DNA of 32,486 nucleotides from Pseudomonadales bacterium (lineage in GTDB: Bacteria; Pseudomonadota; Gammaproteobacteria; Pseudomonadales; Pseudohongiellaceae): NCBI GenBank assembly GCA_023257855.1, contig JALRBG010000142.1:1-32486 (forward strand), in the 5' to 3' direction. A program made the position numbers and the translations under genes. Below the pieces are notes generated by a model. It did not search any database and had not been told where the DNA came from. It saw nothing but the letters and a program-made list of their open reading frames with translations. Positions 15,028-22,163 of the stretch are shown piece by piece; the first letter of the stretch is position 1, and every line of letters starts with the position of its first letter.

Positions 15028-16470
15028 ATGGTTAAAGCCTATCTGAACAACTTCATCAGTCTCCGCCAGCTGCTTTGTGCTGCCGGCATGGTTGCGCTTG
15101 TCACCGCCTGCGCGAGCAACCCCACCGGCGGCGCCAATTTCGTTCTCATGTCCGAAAGCACTGAGATCGAGAAAGGCCGAGAGCTGCACCAGGAAATGCT
15201 CAACCAGAACCAGGTCTACAATGACGCGGAACTGGTGGCTTACGTCAATCGCATCGGCCAGAAGATGGCGGCGATCTCCCACCGCCCGGAACTGGAATAC
15301 GTCTTCACCGTTATCGACAGCCCGGACATCAACGCCTTCGCCCTGCCGGGCGGTTTCGTTTATGTAAACCGCGGACTGCTGACCTATCTCAACTCCGAGG
15401 CGCAGCTGGCCGCCGTGCTTGGCCATGAAATAGGCCATATCACCGCCCGCCATGCCGTCCGTCAGCAAACGGCCGCCCGCTCTGCCAATGCCGCCTCCAT
15501 TGCCCTGATCTTCGCCACCGGCGTAGACCTGCGCGAAACCACCAGCCTGATCAGCGGCGCATTGATCAGCGGCTACGGCCGCGACATGGAACTGGAGGCG
15601 GACAGCCTGGGTGCGGAATACCTGTACAAGGCCGGCTATGACCCGAATGCCATGGTGGAAGTCATCGAGGTGCTGAAGAACCACGAGGATTTCATGAAGC
15701 GCACATCCAACCGCACGGCGGTTGCCTATCACGGCCTGTTCGCCTCGCATCCGCGTAATGACACCCGCCTGCAGGAAGTAGTCGGCAAGGCCGGCACGCT
15801 GTCAGCACAGCAGGTGGTGCAGAAGGACCCTGCCGAATTCCGTTCACAGATGACGGGGCTCATTGTCGGCCCGAGCCCGCAAAATGCGGCAGGTGGCGAA
15901 CAGCGCAATCGCTATTACCAGAGCCTGTTGAATTACACGCTGATATTCCCCGAAGGCTGGCTCAAGGAAGAAACGACGACAACGGTAACCGGCCTCAGCG
16001 CCGATGGCGGTAGCCGCCTGAAAGTGGAAGCACAGCGCCTGCAGAACGCCAAGGATCCCCGGCTGTTCATTCGTGAAAACCTGGGCATCGAGGACCTGCA
16101 GCGATCCGAAGCCCTGAACCAGTTCGGCCTGTCCGGGTTCACCGGCATCAATCCGGGCAGTGGTGAACGCGTTGCCGTGCTCTATTACGGTCCGCGCGCC
16201 TTTATTCTTACCGGCAGTGCGGGCGAAGGGTCTTCCGACGACCAGATCCTGGAGTCCATCCGCAGTTTCCGCCCCATCCAGCGCAACGAAACGCTCTTTG
16301 CCAACCCCGTATCGCTCTCGTATATCCAGGCGGACGGCAGGATCAAGTATGCCGACCTGGCAACGCAAACACGCTTGCCGGAACACCAGGAAGAAATGCT
16401 GCGCCTGTTGAACGGCGACTATCCCTTTGGCGAGCCCAAGGCCGGCCAGTGGGTCAAGATCGCCAACTGA
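15028..16470 (+). CDS. M48-family zinc metalloprotease lipoprotein (BepA/LoiP-like)
   Basis: 480 residues. The signal sequence ends in the lipobox LVTAC (Cys28, Ala at +2), so it is an outer-membrane lipoprotein facing the periplasm. The protease domain (about 45-270) has the zinc motif HEIGH (133-137), preceded by the usual INAFALPGGFVYVNRGLL, the third ligand Glu188 in ELEAD (188-192), and the conserved FASHPRNDTRL. In E. coli related proteases (BepA, LoiP) degrade or repair misassembled outer-membrane proteins. The C-terminal 200 residues form a separate domain ending in LRLLNGDYPFGEPKAGQ, seen in other bacterial M48 lipoproteins; TPRs like those of BepA are not evident, so the match to BepA is only to the protease domain. 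AGGAT precedes ATG 15028. It could process the lipoproteins encoded just upstream. Confidence 0.92.
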   Translation: MVKAYLNNFISLRQLLCAAGMVALVTACASNPTGGANFVLMSESTEIEKGRELHQEMLNQNQVYNDAELVAYVNRIGQKMAAISHRPELEYVFTVIDSPDINAFALPGGFVYVNRGLLTYLNSEAQLAAVLGHEIGHITARHAVRQQTAARSANAASIALIFATGVDLRETTSLISGALISGYGRDMELEADSLGAEYLYKAGYDPNAMVEVIEVLKNHEDFMKRTSNRTAVAYHGLFASHPRNDTRLQEVVGKAGTLSAQQVVQKDPAEFRSQMTGLIVGPSPQNAAGGEQRNRYYQSLLNYTLIFPEGWLKEETTTTVTGLSADGGSRLKVEAQRLQNAKDPRLFIRENLGIEDLQRSEALNQFGLSGFTGINPGSGERVAVLYYGPRAFILTGSAGEGSSDDQILESIRSFRPIQRNETLFANPVSLSYIQADGRIKYADLATQTRLPEHQEEMLRLLNGDYPFGEPKAGQWVKIAN

Positions 16471-16503
16471 GCCCCGAGCCAGCGCGCGGCTGCAATTTTC
16501 CGC

Positions 16504-17046
16504 TTACCTGCCGAACAGGTGATACAGGTAGTCGTAATCCGGCTGATGTGTGATGCCCTCGGTGGGGGTGCCCGGTTTGAACGCATCGTGACAACCCTCG
16601 CAACTTGCCACCAGTACGTCACCGGTGCTGCCCAGGAGAAACTTGTCCTTGTTCTTGGCAGCATCCAGGGCCAGCATAGCCGCATTGGTCATGGTGCGTG
16701 AATAACTGGTCCACGCCTCACTCTTCGCCCAGGCATCGTCCATGTCCCCGGCGCCACCCAGTGCGATCAGGGGGGCGGAACCGGCCAGCTGGATGGCATA
16801 GTACTCGATTGTGCGCCATTCTTCATCGGTGATTTCCCGCTGCAGGGCGGCAAAATCCCAGATGTAGTGGGCGGAGTGGTCGATCAGCGTCACCATGAGG
16901 GCATTGACGCTGACAGGCACATCGATGCTGTACTGCTCTTCATGGGCAGTCAGCGACCCGGTCAATGCAGTGGTCAGTGCCGCGATCGTCAGCACGGGAA
17001 TTGCCAGCCGGCTGCATACAGGTGAGAAAATTTTTCGGAATTTCAT
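16504..17046 (-). CDS. periplasmic monohaem c-type cytochrome (cytochrome c'/c556-like)
   Basis: 180 residues on the minus strand, convergent with the protease gene. A signal peptide (cleavage after about LTA, residue 34) exports it. One haem c motif CEGCH (149-153) lies near the C-terminus in the context VLVASCEGCHDAF, the placement typical of four-helix cytochrome c'/c556 proteins. The rest is helical (EEWRTIEYYAIQLAGSAPLI). The protein is somewhat longer than classic cytochrome c' and I cannot name its electron partner. A sixth haem ligand is not evident. Its divergent neighbour is a zinc-ribbon membrane protein; no functional link is visible. Confidence 0.85.
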   Translation of the reverse strand: MKFRKIFSPVCSRLAIPVLTIAALTTALTGSLTAHEEQYSIDVPVSVNALMVTLIDHSAHYIWDFAALQREITDEEWRTIEYYAIQLAGSAPLIALGGAGDMDDAWAKSEAWTSYSRTMTNAAMLALDAAKNKDKFLLGSTGDVLVASCEGCHDAFKPGTPTEGITHQPDYDYLYHLFGR

Positions 17047-17190
17047 GTCGCCATCCTCGGATTGGGTCGAAGTTCCAGTATCGGCTTTTCACGAAAAGGA
17101 AAGTTGACCCTGGTCAAACCGGTGATGGATTTAATTCACGGCGGCTCCCGTGGTAACTTTGTCCTGTACCGATCGGGATCATAGCCAAAA

Positions 17191-17490
17191 ATGTCCAAAG
17201 TTTTTCACGAGTGCCCCCACTGCCACCAGAAGCAGATTTCCAGTTTCCAGAAACTGTTTTCCGTTTCTTTTTCCCCGGCGATCTGCCCCGTGTGCAACCA
17301 GCCGAGCAATGTGCCGATCGTTCACGGTCTTATGACCCTGACTGCCTGGATCCTTCTGACGTGGCTCTTCATCGGCCTTTCCATCATGGCAGGCATGTCT
17401 TTCTTCCTGCTGGGCACCATCCCGGCATTTATCGTCTGCGTTGACAGGTATCTCCTGAAAGCGCCACTGGTTCCCCGGGAGTTCCAATGA
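17191..17490 (+). CDS. zinc-ribbon membrane protein
   Basis: 99 residues. Two CxxC pairs, CPHC (8-11) and CPVC (32-35), form a predicted zinc ribbon at the N-terminus, followed by two hydrophobic helices (about 46-63 and 66-84) with a short turn. The zinc ribbon is probably cytoplasmic. I know no function for this arrangement. The stop overlaps the ubiX start (ATGA), so the two are translationally coupled, which is the only hint of role; UbiX itself is soluble. The Shine-Dalgarno is weak (GGGA about 11 bases upstream). Confidence 0.75.
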   Translation: MSKVFHECPHCHQKQISSFQKLFSVSFSPAICPVCNQPSNVPIVHGLMTLTAWILLTWLFIGLSIMAGMSFFLLGTIPAFIVCVDRYLLKAPLVPREFQ

Positions 17491-18065
17491 GCAAGCCCCG
17501 CATCATCGTCGGCATCAGCGGTGCATCCGGCATCGTTTACGGCATCAAGGCGCTGAAGACACTGCAGTCTCTCGGTATCGAAACCCATCTTGTCGTCACC
17601 CAGTCGGCGAAAGTGACACTGAGCCAGGAAACCTCCCTGAAGTATGCCGAGCTGGCGGATCTTGCCGACGTGAACTATGCCAACGCCGACATTGGCGCCG
17701 CCATCGCCAGCGGCAGCTTCCAGACCCTCGGCATGCTGGTGGCGCCCTGCTCCATCCGCACGCTGTCGGAAATCGCCACGGGCGTGACCTCTTCCCTGCT
17801 CAGCCGTTCAGCAGACGTGGTTCTCAAGGAGCGGCGCAGGCTGGTTCTGATGGTGCGCGAGACACCTCTGCATGCCGGCCACCTGGAAAGCATGCTCAAG
17901 GTCACGCACATGGGCGCCATCGTGAACCCCCCGGTACCTGCGTTTTACACGCAGCCGAAAAGCATCGACGGCATCGTGCAGCAAAGTGTCGGACGTGTGC
18001 TCGACCTGTTTGGCCTGGACAGTGGAATGGTAAAACGGTGGGAAGGGAACCAGCCCAGACAGTAA
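17487..18065 (+). CDS. ubiX: flavin prenyltransferase UbiX
   Basis: 192 residues. UbiX joins a dimethylallyl group to FMN to make prenylated FMN, the cofactor of the decarboxylase UbiD in ubiquinone synthesis. The N-terminal flavin-binding motif GISGASGIVYGIKAL (9-23) is intact, as are the family features APCSIRTLSEIATGVTSSLL, RADVVLKE-like SADVVLKERRRLVLMVRETP, and HLESMLKVTHMGAIVNPPVPAFY. Length is normal. ubiD is not in the window. The gene follows the zinc-ribbon gene with a 4-base overlap and ends in a strong hairpin that includes its stop codon. Confidence 0.96.
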   Translation: MSKPRIIVGISGASGIVYGIKALKTLQSLGIETHLVVTQSAKVTLSQETSLKYAELADLADVNYANADIGAAIASGSFQTLGMLVAPCSIRTLSEIATGVTSSLLSRSADVVLKERRRLVLMVRETPLHAGHLESMLKVTHMGAIVNPPVPAFYTQPKSIDGIVQQSVGRVLDLFGLDSGMVKRWEGNQPRQ

Positions 18066-18092
18066 CGAGACGCGTTGCTGCCTGGGGGTTTT
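18054..18092 (+). terminator. rho-independent-type terminator after ubiX
   Basis: A 14-position stem (18054-18067 with 18073-18086) with one A/C mismatch and one G-T pair, a 5-base AGACG loop, and a short TTTT at 18089-18092. The stem includes the ubiX stop codon. The T-run is short, so readthrough into the convergent rpmG is possible, but the stem is very stable. Confidence 0.7.
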
Positions 18093-18114
18093 GAATACGT
18101 TAAGCGTTAGCCGC

Positions 18115-18270
18115 TTACTTGATCTTGGCTTCGGTGTAGACGACGTGCTTGCGGACGACCGGATCGAATTTCTTGATTTCCATCTTTTCCGGCATGTTGC
18201 GCTTGTTCTTGTCCGTGGTATAGAAATGCCCGGTGCCTGCGCTTGAAACCAACCTGATTTTATCTCTCAT
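18115..18270 (-). CDS. rpmG: 50S ribosomal protein L33
   Basis: 51 residues read on the minus strand: [20 protein letters not shown], then [20 protein letters not shown] and a short [10 protein letters not shown] tail. This is standard proteobacterial L33 of normal length, a structural protein of the large ribosomal subunit. It is the Cys-free form (no CxxC zinc motif). A GAGG (in AAGAGGCAAAG) precedes the ATG. It lies 36 bases after rpmB, the usual rpmB-rpmG operon order. Confidence 0.97.
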   Translation of the reverse strand: MRDKIRLVSSAGTGHFYTTDKNKRNMPEKMEIKKFDPVVRKHVVYTEAKIK

Positions 18271-18306
18271 GATCTTTGCCTCTTGATTCCAGGATTGAAC
18301 CCGGAC

Positions 18307-18543
18307 TTATACCTTGACGCCACTGGCGCGAAGATCGGCCAGTACCTGGTCGATGCCGCGCTTGTCGATTATGCGCATGCCCTTGCTGGACAGACGCAGT
18401 TTGACGAAACGATTTTCGGATTCCACCCAGAACCTGTGAGTGTGAAGGTTCGGGCAGAAACGGCGGCGGGTCCGGTTCTTGGCGTGGGATACGTTATTGC
18501 CAGTCACGGGGCGTTTGCCGGTAACCATGCATACTCTGGACAT
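18307..18543 (-). CDS. rpmB: 50S ribosomal protein L28
   Basis: 78 residues from the ATG at 18543, giving the family N-terminus [20 protein letters not shown] and continuing with [18 protein letters not shown] and a C-terminal [17 protein letters not shown]. The reading frame is open further upstream to 18627, but that part covers the promoter and does not match L28. GAGG lies just before the start. First gene of the rpmB-rpmG operon. Confidence 0.98.
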   Translation of the reverse strand: MSRVCMVTGKRPVTGNNVSHAKNRTRRRFCPNLHTHRFWVESENRFVKLRLSSKGMRIIDKRGIDQVLADLRASGVKV

Positions 18544-18617
18544 TGTATTGCCTCGTAATTCCCGATTTTCCGGCCGTTTGCGGCACTCGGGAAAAGTCGC
18601 TGAAAAAAAGAGGGCGT

Positions 18618-18646
18618 ATTTAAGCAAAACACTCCTTGAATTACAA
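18618..18646 (-). promoter_or_regulatory. sigma-70 promoter of rpmB-rpmG
   Basis: On the minus strand a TTGTAA -35 box (18641-18646) and a TTAAAT -10 box (18618-18623) are separated by exactly 17 bases, about 75 bases before the rpmB start. The frameshifted radC reading frame runs across this promoter, which supports the restored radC stop at 18682. Confidence 0.6.
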
Positions 18647-18681
18647 GACGATATGCGGCGAAAGCCCCAATTTCCCTGCCT

Positions 18682-19355
18682 TCAGAGCAGGCCCTGTTCG
18701 GCCAGCGATCGCACCCCCCCTCGCCCACGATCAGGTGATCCAGGGTGCGGATGTCCACCTCCTCCAGCAGGCGCTTCAGGCGCCGGGTGATGCTGATGTC
18801 GGCCTGGCTGGGCTCGGTGACACCGGACGGGTGATTATGGGCCAGGATCAGGGCAGCCGCATTGTGGAAAAGGGCCCTTTTGACCACCTCCCGCGGGTGC
18901 ACGGTGGCCCCGTCAATGGTGCCCAGGAACAGCTCCTCCTGGGCGATCAGGCGGTGGCGGTTGTCCAGGAACAGCACCAGGAACACCTCCCGGCCCCGGT
19001 GGCCCAGGCGCGACTGGATGAACCGGCGGGTGGTGCCCGAGTCGGTGAAGGCATCGGCCCGCTGCAGCCGCTGTTCCAGGCTGCGCTGGGCCAGCTCCCG
19101 GATGGCCTGGAGCTGGGCATACTTGCTGTCCCCCATGCCCGGAATGGCACAAAATGCCGCCCTTGGGGCCTCCAGGATACCCCTGAGGCCGCCCAGCCGG
19201 TGCAGCAGCGCCCGGGCCAGGTCGACGGCACTGGCGCCGCGGGTACCCGTGCGCAGGAAAATGGCCAGCAATTCGGCATCCGACAAGCTGGCGGGGCCGC
19301 CACGCAGCAGCTTTTCCCGCGGCCGTTCGGTTTCCGGCCAGTCAGAAATGCGCAT
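18682..19355 (-). pseudogene. radC: RadC/JAB-domain protein with a C-terminal frameshift in a G-run
   Basis: The RadC family (UPF0758) starts [20 protein letters not shown], has an N-terminal helix-hairpin-helix-like region with [12 protein letters not shown], and a JAMM/MPN+ domain with [15 protein letters not shown], where His and Asp are metal ligands. The sequence is normal up to [10 protein letters not shown], then goes out of frame at a run of seven G (C at 18714-18720 on the plus strand) and would continue 66 residues of unrelated sequence through the rpmB promoter into rpmB. With one extra G the ending becomes [15 protein letters not shown] followed by TGA at 18682-18684, exactly the family C-terminus. 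So either a real one-base deletion or, quite possibly, a sequencing error. Despite the name, a role for RadC in DNA repair is not established. Confidence 0.88.
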
Positions 19356-19384
19356 TGGCGCCCCCCTTTGCCAACGCTAAGTCA

Positions 19385-19401
19385 TTGACATTCAATTGAA
19401 T
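19385..19401. promoter_or_regulatory. TTGACA box overlapping a 12-base palindrome between radC and coaBC
   Basis: A consensus -35 hexamer TTGACA (19385-19390) overlaps the perfect palindrome ATTCAATTGAAT (19390-19401) in the radC/coaBC divergent gap. There is no good -10 at the expected distance on the plus strand; a separate TATAGT at 19495-19500 lies closer to coaBC. This could be an operator or part of either promoter. Confidence 0.3.
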
Positions 19402-19536
19402 TTTTCCTTCCAGGCTGTTAGGCTTCGCCGGGTCTTGCGGGGGCCTACAGGGTAAATGGCGTGCCGGATTCCCCTGGCGCCTCCCGGTATTTACTATAGT
19501 CCAGGTTTTGCCCCTGCGCGTGAGTAGCGTCTGTCC

Positions 19537-20763
19537 ATGCTGAGTCTGTCCAACAAGCAGGTGATCCTCGGGATCACCGGTGGTATCGCCGCCTACAAGG
19601 CTGCCGAGTTATGCCGCCTGCTGATGAAGGCCGGGGCCGATGTCCGCGTGGTGATGACGCCCTCCGCGCTGGAGTTCATCACCCCCCTGACCTTCCAGGC
19701 CCTGTCAGGCAATCGCGTTTACACCGACCTGCTCGATGAAGAAGCCGAGGCGGCCATGGGGCATATCGAGCTGGCGCGCTGGGCTGACCTGATCCTCGTG
19801 GCGCCTGCCAGCGCCAATTTTATCGCGCGCCTCGCCCAGGGCCGCGCCGACGACCTGCTTTCCACCCTGTGCCTGGCAACGCCGGCAACCATCGCCGTGG
19901 CGCCGGCGATGAACCAGGGCATGTGGAATAACGCATCCACGCAGGACAACGTCAGCCTGTTGCTGGATAAGGGCATCCAGGTTTTCGGCCCCGATTCCGG
20001 CGAGCAGGCTTGCGGCGATATCGGCCCTGGCCGCATGCTGGAACCCGAGGACATTGCCCGGGAAGCGGCGAAGCTGTTCGACACCGGCACGCTTGCCGGC
20101 GTCAATGTTACGATCACTGCAGGGCCCACACGCGAAGCCATAGACCCCGTTCGCTATATCAGCAACCACAGCTCCGGCAAGATGGGCTATGCCCTGGCCC
20201 GTGCCGCCATGGAAGCCGGCGCGAAAGTCATTCTCATCAGCGGTCCCGTCGCCCTGGAGCCGCCGCCGCGGGTGAAGCTGGTGTCAGTGGAAAGCGCGCG
20301 CCAGATGCTTGACGCCTGCCAAGTGGTGCCAGGTGACATTTTTATCAGCGTCGCCGCTGTCGCCGACTACCGTCCGGAAACGACGGCCACGGAAAAGATC
20401 AAGAAGAACGACAAGACCATGACGCTCAACCTGGTGAAGAACCCCGATATCCTGGCCTCGATTTCCCTGTCGGAAAAAAGACCCTTCTGCGTCGGCTTCG
20501 CTGCGGAAACGGAAAACCTCGAGGATTTTGCGAAGAAGAAACTCGTCGACAAGAAACTGGACCTTATCTTCGCCAACAATGCCGCCCAGACCTTCAATAG
20601 CGAGTCCGCACTTGCCACGGCCTACTGGCCCGGCGGCGAGCAGGAATTCCCCCGCAGCAGCAAGGCGGTCCTCACCCGCGACATGATCGCCCTCATTGCC
20701 GCACGCTACCGGGCTGCCGCCAAACCCGCGAAAAAACGCTCCCGGAAAGCCAGCAAGCAGTAG
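19537..20763 (+). CDS. coaBC: bifunctional phosphopantothenoylcysteine decarboxylase/synthetase
   Basis: 408 residues covering two steps of coenzyme A synthesis: CoaB joins cysteine to 4'-phosphopantothenate using CTP, and CoaC decarboxylates the product with FMN. The N-terminal CoaC domain (1-185) has GITGGIAAYKAAEL (12-25), the catalytic His76 in MGHIELA, the PAMNQGMW motif (123-130) and the catalytic Cys159 in QACGDIGPGRM. The CoaB domain starts near 187 with VTITAGPTREAIDPVRYISN, followed by SSGKMGYALA and AVADYRP. The C-terminus adds a Lys/Arg-rich tail. Length is normal. No strong Shine-Dalgarno is visible before ATG 19537. Its stop overlaps the algC start. Confidence 0.97.
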   Translation: MLSLSNKQVILGITGGIAAYKAAELCRLLMKAGADVRVVMTPSALEFITPLTFQALSGNRVYTDLLDEEAEAAMGHIELARWADLILVAPASANFIARLAQGRADDLLSTLCLATPATIAVAPAMNQGMWNNASTQDNVSLLLDKGIQVFGPDSGEQACGDIGPGRMLEPEDIAREAAKLFDTGTLAGVNVTITAGPTREAIDPVRYISNHSSGKMGYALARAAMEAGAKVILISGPVALEPPPRVKLVSVESARQMLDACQVVPGDIFISVAAVADYRPETTATEKIKKNDKTMTLNLVKNPDILASISLSEKRPFCVGFAAETENLEDFAKKKLVDKKLDLIFANNAAQTFNSESALATAYWPGGEQEFPRSSKAVLTRDMIALIAARYRAAAKPAKKRSRKASKQ

Positions 20764-22163
20764 TGACGGTGAAGGTCCCCGACAATATTTTTCGTGCCTA
20801 CGATATTCGCGGCATCGTCGACCAGGGCATCGATGAAGACATCATCGAGCTCATCGGCAAAGCCGTGGGCACGGAGGCGCTCATCCTGGGTGAGCGCTCA
20901 CTTATCGTCGGTGCCGATGCCCGCCTGTCGAGTCCGGCCTTTGCCGTTGCGATGGTCCGGGGCATCCTGTCCACCGGCTGCGACGTAGAAAACATCGGCA
21001 CGGTGCCTTCACCGGTGCTGTATTTCGCCACCCATACCTGCAGGTCGAACTCCGGTGTCATGATCACCGGCAGCCATAATCCCCGCGACTACAACGGGGT
21101 GAAGATCGTGCTGCAGAACCAGTGCCTTGCCGCCGACCAGATTACCCGCCTGAAGGAGCGCATCCAGCGTGATGATTTCCGGAGCGGCGAGGGCAAGGTC
21201 AGTGACATCGATGTCATGCCCGCCTATATCAAGCGCATCTGCAGCGACATACACCTGGGCAGGGCCTTCAAGGTGGTTATCGACTGCGGCAACGGGGTCG
21301 CCTCCAACAGCGCACCCATGCTGTTTTCCGCCCTCGGTTGCCAGGTGGCGGCGCTCTATTGTGAAGCCGACGGCAATTTCCCCAACCATCACCCCGACCC
21401 GACGCGTGCTGAAAACCTCGTGGACCTCATCGCCCGCGTACAGGTGGAAAACGCCGATCTCGGCATTGCCTTCGACGGCGACGGCGATCGCCTGGGGCTG
21501 GTCAGCAGCAGCGGCAGGATCATCGATGCCGACAACATGCTGCTCGCTTTCGCCGGCGACATCCTGCCCGACAATCCCGGGACTGCCGTGATCTTCGATG
21601 TGAAAAGCAGCCGGCGAATTCCACTGCTCGTTGCACAGCTGGGCGGTATACCCGTGATGTGCAAGAGCGGCCATTCCTTCGTGAAACGGCAGATGCAGGA
21701 AAGCCAGGCACTGCTGGGTGGTGAATATTCAGCGCACCTGTTTTTCCGCCATCGCTGGTACGGTTTCGATGATGGCCAGTATGCCGCGGCTCGCTTCCTG
21801 GAGCTCATGGACAAACACGGCTGCTCCGCCGATACATTGCTGGATGCGCTGCCGCAGTCTTTCAATACCCCCGAACTGCAGGTGCCGGTAAGCGAAGCCG
21901 ACAAGTTCGAAATCATGGGGGGTCTGTGTGACAGTCTGGACATTGCCGGCGCCAGGATTTCACGCCTCGACGGCTTCAGGGCCGATACACCTGATTCCTG
22001 GGGACTGGTGCGGGCATCGAACACCACACCTAACCTGATCCTGCGCTTTGAGGCCGACACCCAGGCAGCGCTGGAAAAGATTCGCACACAATTCAGGATT
22101 GGCATCGCGGCGCTGTTCCCTGCCCTTGACCTTGCATGCCTCGAGGCCGCCCTGGATGGCTGA
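20763..22163 (+). CDS. algC: phosphomannomutase/phosphoglucomutase
   Basis: 466 residues starting at GTG 20763, which overlaps the coaBC stop (TAGTG). It belongs to the alpha-D-phosphohexomutase family and should interconvert mannose-6-P and mannose-1-P, and the glucose equivalents, for exopolysaccharide and lipopolysaccharide precursors. The active-site phosphoserine is Ser104 in GVMITGSHNPRDYNG; the metal loop is DGDGDR (238-243); the sugar-binding loop is GEYSAHLFF (320-328), where Pseudomonas AlgC has a GEMSGH version; the phosphate-binding end is RASNTTPNLILRFE. Gene order coaBC-algC-argB is like that of Pseudomonas, minus dut. It overlaps the next gene by 8 bases. Confidence 0.95.
   Translation: MTVKVPDNIFRAYDIRGIVDQGIDEDIIELIGKAVGTEALILGERSLIVGADARLSSPAFAVAMVRGILSTGCDVENIGTVPSPVLYFATHTCRSNSGVMITGSHNPRDYNGVKIVLQNQCLAADQITRLKERIQRDDFRSGEGKVSDIDVMPAYIKRICSDIHLGRAFKVVIDCGNGVASNSAPMLFSALGCQVAALYCEADGNFPNHHPDPTRAENLVDLIARVQVENADLGIAFDGDGDRLGLVSSSGRIIDADNMLLAFAGDILPDNPGTAVIFDVKSSRRIPLLVAQLGGIPVMCKSGHSFVKRQMQESQALLGGEYSAHLFFRHRWYGFDDGQYAAARFLELMDKHGCSADTLLDALPQSFNTPELQVPVSEADKFEIMGGLCDSLDIAGARISRLDGFRADTPDSWGLVRASNTTPNLILRFEADTQAALEKIRTQFRIGIAALFPALDLACLEAALDG

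Noticed and set aside
18504-18681. 66-residue C-terminal extension of RadC as written
   Set aside because: It is out of frame after a G-run, crosses the rpmB promoter and start, and one base restores the normal family ending.
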